Assembly (NCBI RefSeq): GCF_026151205.1
Contig: NC_087083.1
Coordinates: forward strand, 8,987,460 to 9,051,459
Origin: Bolinopsis microptera
Taxonomy: Eukaryota; Ctenophora; Tentaculata; Lobata; Bolinopsidae
DNA length: 64,000 bases
Direction: 5' to 3'
The notes under the pieces were generated by a model. That model had not been told where the DNA came from, searched no databases, and worked only from the letters and a program-made list of their open reading frames with translations. Shown in pieces: positions 24,244-36,100 of the stretch (the stretch's first letter is position 1; each line of letters begins with the position of its first letter). Made by a program: the position numbers and the translations under genes.

Positions 24244-24700
24244 GATACGGTCAAATTCTAATGAAAAAAGATGAAGTGCAGACAGTGAGGGAGAAATCTT
24301 CGGCAAGTCGGAAGAACCAGGAGGACAGACAGGAAATAATGAAGAATTTAATCTTACGGTAAAATATTCAGTCTGACATGTTGGGATTAAATGGCAAAGA
24401 CTTATTTTACGAATATGTCCAGCCGAAAGTTCGTAACAAAAACGATGGTCGCAAGAAATTAAATAAGTAAATGCCAGCGAGCACTTATTATTATAGGTAA
24501 AACACACCTTAAATACCGGCCAATATTGACATTATCACGTGACAAAAACCAGCCAATCAGAAGCCAGCATCCTCAGTCACGTGATACATTTCCACCAATA
24601 ATGCAGCAGCTGGAGTGCCCACGTGACCGGCAACTAGAGGGTAATTCCGGGGAATCTTGGCACTATCCATCTACATCTCCTTATATGGGCATCACGTGTT
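24244..24700. repeat. Dispersed repeat, copy 2, with CArG/E-box tail
   Basis: Second copy of the 21819-22187 repeat, with a 6-bp in-frame insertion near its start. It extends further, through CCCACGTGACCGGCA and into the CArG/E-box module at 24679-24698. A third, partial copy at 26966-27110 keeps only this right half and reaches the end of the cyclin E gene. Confidence 0.75.
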
Positions 24701-24952
24701 CGGTCTTCGCACTATATCCAGCGAGACAGAAAGGGAGAGTATATTGCTGTAATATTGGGGAGAGAAGAGGAATGCGGGAGTGGTGAAACAAGGGTGAAAC
24801 TGGAGCTTACGGGAGATGGGCACGTTATGTTCAGTCACGTTACACAAACCAGCCAATCAGAGGCGGGTATTGGAGATGGGCACGTTACGCTCAGTGGAGT
24901 TGGCAAGTTAAGGAGGGTAACATAAACTCCATGGCTAGAATATTGGGGATAA

Positions 24953-25145
24953 GGTCAGAAACTAGGACTTGAAACTGGTGATGGGATCAGAAACTAGGGC
25001 TAGAACATTGGTGATAAGATCAGAAACTAGGGCTAGAACATTGGTGATGGGATCAGAAACTAGGGCTAGAACATTGGTTATAAGATCAGAAACTAGGGCT
25101 AGAACATTGGTGATGGGATCAGAAACTAGGACTACAAAACTGGTG
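24953..25145. repeat. 33-bp minisatellite with 66-bp alternation
   Basis: Units containing GATCAGAAACTAGGGCTAGA followed by ACATTGGTGAT alternate between GTGATGGGATC and a GATAAGATC form. Frames on both strands are open because of the period. Confidence 0.8.
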
Positions 25146-25174
25146 ACTACTGACGGGTTATTAGAATTCACCTA

Positions 25175-26205
25175 GATGAGACCATATAAAAGCGTATTAA
25201 ATAACCTTATATAACAACCATGGTACATAAGGCTTGTCTTAAAATGTTAGCAAATAGTTGACCAAAAACTTCATCAAATGTCATATCAAATACCAGAAAA
25301 AAACAACACTTAATATTGTAAGATACTAAACATTTGAAATTCTGTTGTCCCATTAGCTGATTAGCTAATTAGCTATTCTCGACTAGTTGCTGTAATTAGT
25401 ACGTTTCCTAACATTGCTGTACGCTGTTTCTTCATTTTCTGCGTGTCTTAGCTAGTTTACAAGTTGGATTTAGATGACGTCACGTTTTGGGTGATGACGT
25501 CATTTGGTCGACACATGGTTCTGTATCACCTGAAAGTAAAGGAATGTAATAATTATGAGCACTGATAATTATGAATATTGAAATATGGATATATACGCTG
25601 TTATCACCATTTTTGATTATACTGTAAGCGTTTTAAAAGTCCATTTAGTCACTGTCCACTGCAACTTTTACTTAAGATTCAATTTACAACAACGCAATCA
25701 TAAATTCTATCATCGTACGTGCATGAGATAGTTCTACAACATTCGTTGCAATCATTACAAAAAACCCTGATTCGCGTCACTAAAGTTTACCTAAAGTTTA
25801 CTGTCTAACTAAGGAGTACCAATAGTTTAGAAATATTTACCGGTATTACAAGAAGCCATACCAACAGCAGCAATGTTTAATGAGAGAGCAGTGAAACCTA
25901 TCACGTCATATAATTGCAATAAGTAAGATTTGGCCAACTTTGACGTATAAAGGTATAAGGGCCCGACACACTGCGACCTTGTCACGAGAACAGGCCTCTA
26001 AACGACCTCTAAACGACCTCTAAACGACCTCTAAACACACTGTGCCATTTGTCACGTGTGTCGTCACGTTTAACATGATTGTTAAGAGGAGCAAAGCTGC
26101 CTGTTAAGGTTACTTTTACTATCGATTTTTTTGGTATCAGTGGAGATTCTCTAGCTTCAGCTGATTGGACAAGTCTGGAAGAGATCGCTACCTTTACAAG
26201 TCTAC
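25175..26205. other. Gene-free stretch with paired CREs
   Basis: No gene recognised. Two perfect TGACGTCA sites lie close together near 25475-25502. CTCTAAACGAC is repeated at about 25996-26035. Confidence 0.4.
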
Positions 26206-26210
26206 GTTCC

Positions 26211-26231
26211 GGGGGGGGGGGGGGGGGGGGG
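26211..26231. repeat. Poly-G tract
   Basis: A run of 21 G residues flanked by TTCC and CTCACT. Confidence 0.8.
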
Positions 26232-26361
26232 CTCACTGCCTAACAGCCACCTAGTTGTAGCCAACATTGGCTCAGATATTTGTGACATATTATATTTGGA
26301 CACCATCATATCACTTAACATTGAACCAATAATAAACTAACTGATCAGAGCAGCTATCAAG

Positions 26362-26706
26362 GCAGCTATCAAGGTTTCTTGGTGCAATATAGTCTTAGGT
26401 TCTGGTATTATTGAGAGTGAAGATCACTTCCTTAACCATTGTGATCTTAACGCCGCATCGAGGCGAAAAGTCCTAGACAAGATCCAGTCAATCATATCAA
26501 ATCCAAACAAACCATCTGCGACATCTTATCCTGTTCACGCTGTCATCCCTGGATCAAACGTTCTCAAACTCATCAGCAACAACAGTGAAATCATTGAATT
26601 AATCACGAACGAAAGTCAAGTCCACCTCACGAGAGTCGTTGCTAGATTTGCCACTACGTGTTTTAACAACCGCAAGAAATTCGTCGACTCTCTGGCCAGT
26701 ACATGA
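26362..26706 (+). pseudogene. Fragment of a retrotransposon C-terminal domain
   Basis: An open frame of 114 codons with no usable ATG. It contains SEDHFLNHC followed by a helical segment ending CFNNRKKFVDSLAST and a stop. The H-x(3)-H-C arrangement after an acidic stretch resembles the zinc-binding tail that follows reverse transcriptase in many non-LTR elements; the first cysteine pair is not visible. I infer a truncated copy. No reverse-transcriptase motifs are present upstream. Confidence 0.45.
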
Positions 26707-26965
26707 ATATTAAACATCACTGTACCAGCGCTGTTTCTTTTCGCGCAATGATGAGTGCAGAGTGACCTGGCTCAAGCATTACAGCATTACCAAGGCGACT
26801 GTAAACAAAATATTTATTGTCAAAATCTTTATTTTTCACTTTGGTTTATATTAAGTTATATAATATAATAAATTTAAATCATATGATATTGTTATTATCT
26901 TAACAGTTACTATTGTAACTAAAGATTTTAAATTTGTATTCCTTGTATTCCTTGTATTCCTTGTA

Positions 26966-27110
26966 TTCCAAACCAGCCAATCAGAGGCTAGCATCCTAAA
27001 TCACGTGATACATTTCCACCAATCATGCAGCAGCTGGAGTGCCCACGTGACCGGCAGGGTAATTCTGGTGATAAAGTACATCTCCTTATATGGGCATCCC
27101 GCATCACGTG
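26966..27110. repeat. Dispersed repeat, partial copy 3
   Basis: It aligns with 24546-24698: AACCAGCCAATCAGAGGC, then an E-box at 27002 with CCAAT 11 bp on, CCCACGTGACCGGCA and the CArG box CCTTATATGG at 27084-27093, followed by CACGTG at 27105-27110. The last E-box overlaps the stop codon of the cyclin E terminal exon on the minus strand. Confidence 0.7.
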
Positions 27111-30100
27111 ATAAAGTACCTGTGTTTTGATGAGGAGGGGGAGTTGTGTTCGGAGGAGTTTGGAGTTAGATAGTGAGCCACTTCCGCGTTCTCGTTATCT
27201 GAGTCTGATTCCGGCGTGAGGGGCTGCGACTCCTGGGAAATTGTTTGTTATTCTCGTGAAATATTAAAATCACGCGATTATAATCACACAAATTATAATA
27301 GCATTAATTTTCACAAGTGAAATGTTTGTCTATTGTTGGTGTGGACTGGTGTGATATAACAGGGGCCGGGTGTGATATAGCAGGGGCCGGGTTTGATATA
27401 GCAAGGGACTGGTGTGATATAGCAGGGGCCGGGTGTGATATAGCAGGGGCCGGGTGTGATATAGCATGGGACTGGTGTGATATAGCAGGGGACTGGTGTG
27501 ATATAACAGGGGCCGGGTGTGATATAGCAGGGGCCGGGTGTGATATAGCAGGGGACTGGTGTGATATAGCAGAGGCCGGGTGTGATATAGCAGGGGACTG
27601 GTGTGATATAGCAGAGGCCGGGTGTGATATAGCAGGGGCCGGGTGTGATATAGCATGGGACTGGTGTGATATAGCAGGGGACTGGTGTGATATAACAGGG
27701 GCCGGGTGTGATATAGCAGGGGACTGGTGTGATATAGCATGGGACTGGTGTGATATAGCGTGGGACTGGTGTGATATAGCAGGGGACTGGTGTGATATAG
27801 CAGGGGACTGGTGTGATATAGCAGGGGCCGGGTGTGATATAGCAGGGGCCGGGTGTGATATAACAGGGGCCGGGTGTGATATAACAGGGGCCGGGTGTGA
27901 TATAGCATGGGACTGGTGTGATATAACAGGGGCCGGGTGTGATATAGCATGGGACTGGTGTGATATAGCATGGGACTGGTGTGATATAGCAGGGGACTGG
28001 TGTGATATAACAGGGGCCGGGTGTGATATAGCAGGGGACTGGTGTGATATAGCAGGGGCCGGGTGTGATATAGCAGGGGCCGGGTGTGATATAGCAGGGG
28101 ACTGGTGTGATATAGCAGGGGACTGGTGTGATATAGCAGGGGCCGGGTGTGATATAGCATGGGACTGGTGTGATATAGCAGGGGACTGGTGTGATATAGC
28201 AGGGGACTGGTGCACACTGCAAGTTTGTTTTAACACATGAGAGCCATCAACCAATCACTAATCAACTTGCAGAACCAGCCAATAATATTGCAGAATCACG
28301 TGTCAGAATAGACCTGTATCACACACACGACGATCAGCGTTGATCAACTTTATGATTAATCAACAATTTCATCAAATTATGGACATTATAAATCAACATG
28401 TTCTGTTTCCAGCAAATGAAAGTATTGGTCTCCAGTGACAATCTATACGTTAAAATAACACCACTTCGATATGCATACTTATAGTGCGTTAAAAATTGAA
28501 TTATATTAATTTCAAAACATTTATTAATCAAGATCATAAACATCCCGAAGTCACGTGATACAAAACAACCAATCAGAGGGCTGCATTCTGGTCACGTGAT
28601 ACAAAACAACCAATCAGGGGGCTGCATTCTAACCTGAAGTTCGTACACATCATGTAAGAGGGGTATTGCGTTAAAATGGGTCTGAATGTGATGTCGATCC
28701 TTTTTGTCAACATCTTCGAAATCTTTCAACTGCTGAGCTGGCTGGTCCTTTAGTACCTAAGGTGGTTATTTTACAATTAATAAAACTAGAAGTAAGAAAT
28801 GGTTACGAAAGTAATGGGAATTCACATAAATAATGGCGATGAGGTGATCCATATTTTCGCTGAAATAATTCTACATTTAAATCCGAACTCTAATACGGAA
28901 CTCTGCGTGTAAGACTTTTAAAACGAACCTGCGCATAAGGCTGCATCCAGTGACGACAAGATATGAGATCATCCCAACTGTAACCAGTAACCTCCTTCAG
29001 TTTGCTGGGGACCACTAACCATAGTGCACTAGCCGCGATCATACTCGGCCTGCAACCATCAAATTGTTAGCTTTAAGCTTATTGTAAGTTGTAACATTGG
29101 ATATTGGGAAAAATGTGAAAATTGTAACAGCTCAGCGAGATATTAGCGAGATATTAGGGGTGGGATATTGCAGGGATTTAGACGCCCACTTTTTAGGATT
29201 TCTCGGGTAAATGCAAATGTCAATGATACCCACAGGGTTGAGAAAACACAAATTTGTCGAATTTGACTGATTATGAATAACTAGTAAGGATAAAGGAAGT
29301 AATTAAGTAATAAGTACAATTAATCACCTATACTCGACGCTCTTAACATCAAGGGAACACAGGTCAATGAGTTGGATTATCTTCACAAAGTCGGACTGTG
29401 AGTATTCTGCTCTCAGAAACTGGAACGTAGTGCAACTGATACCTGAAGTAAAAATTGTATAGCCAATGAGAGGGAAGTATTCTAGTCACGTGACACAAAC
29501 TAGCCAATGATAAGGGAAGTATTCTAGTCACGTGACACAAACTAGCCAATGATAAGGGAAGTGTTCTAGTCACGTGACACAAACTAGCCAATGATAAGGG
29601 AAGTATTCTAGTCACGTGACACAAACTAGCCAATGATAAGGGAAGTATTCTAGTTACGTGACTGATAAAATAGCAACTGTTATCATGCCACGTGACATGC
29701 CACGTTTCAGTTCATTCACCAGATTAACGAACAGTAAATGAGTAAACAATCGCTTGATGTAATCGACCACCTCAAAGCAAGTTTGGGAATATATGTACTT
29801 ATTTAGTGATAAGATGATTCAGCTAACTGGGTCGGGTAAACATTTGACCGGATGAGGTGGCGACAACTTGTTGATTGATTGGGAGTCATGAATATTTTGG
29901 GTGTTACTGTGCGATCCGCCCTAAATGATTGATGGTGCATTGGTGCAGCAGCAGCATGTCAACGGTTCCTACACCACTACAGCTGATAACTACAATAGTG
30001 TATAAAAAGATAGGTATCTCACATAGGTACATCCAATCATCCACGAGTAAGAAAGAAAAGAAATGTGTAACTGTAACGATTAGTTTTGACTGGAAAGTTT

Positions 30101-33100
30101 CACTAAGTCAAGGGTTAAAGAAACTGTATTGAGGGGTCTAATAAAGTAATAACTTACCTCTGTAGTATTCTATTTGTAAGTAGAGGTTTAACCACGTGTT
30201 AACGGTGAGCGCTGCAAGTTTCCAGTCCAGTGCCTGAACGATCACACCGTGTTAAACCACGTGTTAAACCACGTGTTAAACCACAAAGTTACACAACAAT
30301 AGGTGAGATCCCAAGATAGATCGAGGGAGCGTTTGTTTTTACACGTGTCACGTGGTAATATAATCGAAGTGAATCATAAAGTTGCCCTGGAGAGGGACTC
30401 ACTTTCATCATTTCAAGTTCCATTTTCCACATCGCATCTTTAGAACAGGAGTTGTCAGTGATGTAGGACAACTTTTCCAGGCCTGGTGGGTAGATCTCCT
30501 GAAAAATGTATAATTTGAGAAAAATGTATAACTTATGAATAATTAATGTATAACTAAAGATTTACTCGAGGAAGAACATCAAAAGCAACCTCAATAATTG
30601 CACCATTGAGGTAACAGTTGTGCTTTTCCGGGTTGAGCTTCTTTTTACGACCATTTTAACATTCGGGATTAAGGATTATGGTCGTTAGATATGCCAATGA
30701 CTCTCAATCACGATTATCACAACACAGTCACTACACGCAGTAATAACCATTGTAAGCTCGGAAATAAGTACATAATTACCACAAACATTCCTTGCGCTGA
30801 TCATTTTGCTAGGTCCACTTATGCCCATATAAGGAATAATACGGGAGTACACACGAACTATACACAGAGGAAATAGAGTACATTTCGTGTGTTGAAGGGG
30901 ATGTACAATGAAGCGAGGAGAGAGAGAGAGTAGGTCTATAAATAGAGCGCGGAGGCCGTTAAGTCACAACCCTTTAACATAATGCGAGTTCGGGAATTGG
31001 GTTTGGGGAATTAGGTTCCGTTCTCAAGAATTTGAGAACGCGCGTGCTCAAGATTGGCAGTTATGACAAAGAAATGGGGCTCAAATCACGAGGAATTCGT
31101 TGATTTTTTGATCTGAAACTGTTTGCAGGTATACGGAGAGGAAATAAGGTCTGAAAATGTTTTGAAAAAATGAAATCATTTCAAAAAGCTGAGCAGAGAA
31201 AAACATTTGGCGCCTTTATTATTGCGAAATGCCTGTAGTGACGACTTTTAGCGCAAGCATGCGGTTAGGCAAGCGCGCGTTCCATACGAGAGACAAAAGC
31301 CGTTAGTTGGAGAGTTCGCGCCATTTCCTACACAGATGGAATGTACGAGAGCTATGTTTCTTACCGCCAAATCATTCGGGAGGAAGGAATTATGACTAAA
31401 TATGAGGCACAGGAACGTGAAAATTGTGACAATCCCAGGTCTATTTGTCCGCACTAAAGATATATCTACATCAATTGATTGAATTTAATTCAGTAATACG
31501 TGTATTATAACATGTAGCACAGCCTACTACGGGTAGTAGTAGGTGACACGTAAATAGTTAAAATGAATACATTACCTCTAACTTAGCAGCCATGTGTAAC
31601 GCTGTTATGCCGACTAACTGGAGCTGATCTTTTTTAATGTCAGGCCTTTTTGATATAAACCTGGGGAGGGTTTTGGTAATTTAGAATGGGGTTTATTTTA
31701 GAAGAATAAAGATTTTTAGAAGTAAACACTGCAACAGGATACTCAAATTGCCTGAAATTGAGTTTTGATGAATGTCATACATTGGTGTTGAATTCTAGGT
31801 TTCTTGGAACGTTAAGGTGAGCTGTGGTACTACACCCAATTAGCAATTTCTTATCTCCCAATCAAACACAAGCAAATCAAGCTCTTTTAACATGTATACG
31901 CGGTTTTACACTTCATCAATTTGAAAACGATTGTGTTAACAGTTTCTTATACAACCCAATTATTACATGTTACAATCCCAATCGGGTTTAAATTCCAACC
32001 GTGTGAAAAGATCGGATGAATAAAATGACGTTATGACATCGTGGTACAATCCAAGTGTAAAGTTTGCACGAGATAAAGATAATTTTAAAATTACGAAAAG
32101 GTGCCCACTCAACATTCCTTTCTCTGGTGTGGTATTCGGAATAACTTCTGTTCTAGATAGCATTATTGCAATACATAAGATAACTCCGCTTGGTGCATGA
32201 TAAAACTAAGAGGAATAAGGTAAAGTTGATGTGTAGCGGATTTATTTTTGGTAATGATGAAAGTTTTAGAAACACACCAAACTTTAAAGATGTTGATCAT
32301 GACGTGATATGGTTAGGAGGTTATATTAGATTACCGGGAAATGAACATGATGAAACAAATATAATCGTGATATAAGTTGGGATATTATAAATTTATGCTT
32401 ATATCGCGTGAATCAAAACATGAAATGACACAAGTACTAAAATAACATTAAATTATGCGAATAAAGCATGAATATGAAAAATATTCAAGTTATTTAGAAA
32501 TTAACTGTTACCTGTCAATGTAGTCCATGGATAGGTAGAACGTTTCCCGCTTCAAGCAATATAACTGTGATACCTGCAAAACGAGTACTTATTAAATATT
32601 TATTTATTAAATATTTATTAAATAACATAAACAGAATTTATGTTAAAGCTACGTGTGCGATATATTTAGTAAAAATAAAGAAATTCGACATTAGATACAT
32701 ATTAAATAATCACTTCTTAATAAATAAATAAATAAATAAATTCTAACATTTATTACACGCTTCGACATTAAAATATACCCAACAAAGATGTACATTAAAG
32801 TCATTCAAGCGAGACTTAGTGTTGAAATAGCAAGATTATGGACTTTTTAAACAGTTCAGATTTTATGAACAAATATTTGTATGAAGTTACCAAAATTATG
32901 CACTTTCATATCAGTTCAGACATTATGGACAAATATTAGAAATATTATCAAAAGCTAGTTGGAAATAAAACGTCTTTAGGGCATTTTTAAAACATTCTAC
33001 AGATGATAATGATCTCACTGAGTAGGGTAGTTCATTCCAAATTTTTGGTCCACAAAACATAAATGCAGCATCTGTTCGTCTGAAATGAGGAGCAGGAGGA

Positions 33101-36100
33101 ACTTTCAACAAATAAAAGTCATCATCTAGTCTGGAACTTTGTCTTCGTACTTCCCTTAGATTGACGTGTCCTTGTAAGTACTGAGGGGCTATGTTATTAA
33201 GACACTTGAAGACCAGAAGTGATATTTTGAACTTAATTCTGAACCGAACAGGCAGAAAGTGGAGCTTTTTGAGGTAAGGCATGATAGGTTCACGTATCTT
33301 TTTTCCGTAAAGACCAAAGATAAATCTAGCAGCATTGTTCTGTATCTTTTGTAGCTTATGAAGATTCTTTTCTGTTAGTCCATAATAGACTGAGTTGCAG
33401 TAGTCTATGAAACAGAGGATATTGGAGTGAACTAGCTGAACTTTTAGGTCATGGGAAAGCTTCGAACCGATTCTTGCTAAGTCCCTTTGATTCAAATAAC
33501 ATACTTTGGAGACAGCATTTATTTGAGAGTCCAGATTCATTTGGTGATCGAAAAGGAATCCCAGGTTCTTGGCCTTGCTAACAGGGCAGATTGAGAGGTC
33601 TCCTAAATCCATTGTCTGGATTGGGCTGACATATGGTCCTATATCAATGAACTCTGTTTTTTCATCATTCAGTTTTAGGAAGTTAACTGTCATCCATTGC
33701 TTTATCTCCAGAAAGCAATTTTTCACAGCTGTTAAATCAGGATTAGAACTGTGAACATCAAAAGTAAAGTACACCTGTGTGTCATCTGCATACAAATGTA
33801 TCGAGAAACCATATTTTGTGACAATTTCTTCAAGATCTCTGGTATACAATATGAACAGTAGTGGTCCTAAAATGGATCCTTGAGGTACACCAATATCCAG
33901 ATAGCCTTCAGAAGATGTGGCTTTTTTTACTTTAACCTTGAATGTGCGATTATTAAGGTAACATTGTAACCAGCTGAGTGCTAGTTCTGTAATACCATAC
34001 GCATTCTTGAGTTTCGTAAGAAGGAGGTTATGGTTTATGGTGTCGAAAGCAGCTGATAGATCTAAGAGTAGAAGCACAACATTCGATTTGCTGTCAATCA
34101 TCATTAGAATATCATTATGTATTTTGGTAACTGCAGTTTCACAACTATGGAATTTTCTATAGCCTGATTGATATGGGGAAAACAGGTTGTTGACATCAGC
34201 ATATTCATTTAATTGGCAATGAACTACTTTTTCTAGTATTTTGGACAGATAAGTTAGATTGCTAATCGGTCGATAGTTTTTCAGCTCATCAACATCTAAG
34301 GTAGGTTTCTTGAGTCCAGGCCTAATAGATGCTTCTTTTAGGGCAGATGGAAACTTTCCGACTCTTAGTGATTCATTCACGATGTAATGGATGATTGGGA
34401 GAAGCTCGGGTAAGCAGTTCTTGAAGAGCCACATTGGTATGACATCGAGTACGCTTGATTTATTGGGAAGACTCTTAATTAAGGTTTCAAGGTCTGATAA
34501 TGAGACTTCCTTAAACTGATTAAGTCTACACTTTGCATTATCTATCGAAGTAGAGTCCTTGGTACCTTGACCGTTTAGGGAAGTGTTTTGAATTTCCTTC
34601 TCAATATTAGAGTAAATGGTCTTTACTTTTTGATCGAAGAAAGTCTTGAGTTTGGCAGCCACTTCGATATCTTCACCATTTGGCAATTTGTTGGAGCCAT
34701 ATTCCTTATCTAAAAGTTTATTTATGACTTTATAGGTCCCTTTCGAGTCTCCTTTGCAAGAACTGAGCTGTTTATCATAGTAGCCATCCCTAGCTCGATT
34801 GATAGTGATTTCTGCGTCAACACATTTTTCAAAATGAGTAGTTTTAAACTCATCATTCTCTGGATACTTTTTGGCTTTTCGTTTTGCCCTTCTCCTCTCT
34901 CTGACAGCAATTTGACATTTAATATCCCAAAAATCAGACTTTTCAGCAGTAAATCGTTTCGTAATAAGTGGGGCATGTTTGTCTAGCACCTGTTCAAGGA
35001 CATTTTGATAAAGGTTCACAGTCTCGTCTAAGGATTGATATTCAGAAAGGTTAAGCTCTGAACAAAACAGATCTTCCCTGAACTTATCGATGTCAATTTT
35101 GCTTAGCTCTCTGACATCTTTTTCTTCATATGTACGAGCTTTATGAAGATCGAATGTGACTGGGACCTGAAAACTTACTAGATAGTGATCAGAGCTGGTT
35201 CCAGTGCTTGTCTCTACCATCATATCTGTTACAGACAATGAGTCACTTACACAGCCTAGAGTAAATAACAAGTCCAGTGTCCCGCCGGAGATGTGAGTAG
35301 GAGAGTCGACATGCTGAAGGAAGCCTTTGCTCTCACAAAGAGCAATAAAGTTCTGGGCAACATTAATCACTAATGATTTAAGTAATACGACTTACTATGT
35401 TAATTAAAAATAGCAACGTGACTGCCTGGACATTTGCTAAGGGGTAAATTCATAACGACCTGGATCAATAACTAAGTATTGAACGTTATTGATTGTTATC
35501 TAATAACTTTACCCCGATTTGCTACATAAGACAGTAATCAATTCTCGAACAGATCGTCTTAAGAATTACGATAATTTGAAAGTTTTAATACTTTCAACAT
35601 TAACACTACTAAAATTATTAATTATATGTATAACAAACAATTCTGTTGCTGACGATCTGCGACAACATTTCACCTCAGATGATTTTTGTTAAAGTTTACA
35701 AGAAGAGTTGTTACTCTCACTCGTTGTATGATGGCAAAAACTTCTATTATTGTAACATTTGAACGTTCGAAATGAATTTAAACCACCTTTTTAAGATGTT
35801 AAAATTAAATCTAAAGATGATATACTTCGAATGCTACATTACAACGATTTGCCTAGATAGGGGGGGGGGGGGGGGGGATCATGAGTATTTTTGATATCAG
35901 ATGATCTCAAATACGGTGCACTAAATATGTTTTTTATAAATTCGTCAAAAATCGAATTATTCAGTTCAGTTGGTATGGTGATGATGTCAATTCCTCTTTA
36001 ATCATTGGTGTTACAAAATTATAACATAACTGAAATTTACATGTAACCAATATTTTAACATCATCAATATCATTCAATATTCATTTTAGACGGAGTAAAA

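Noticed and set aside
27304-28254. Frames of about 300 codons on both strands
   Set aside because: They arise from a 21-bp tandem repeat with no stops in several registers and lie wholly inside a cyclin E intron.
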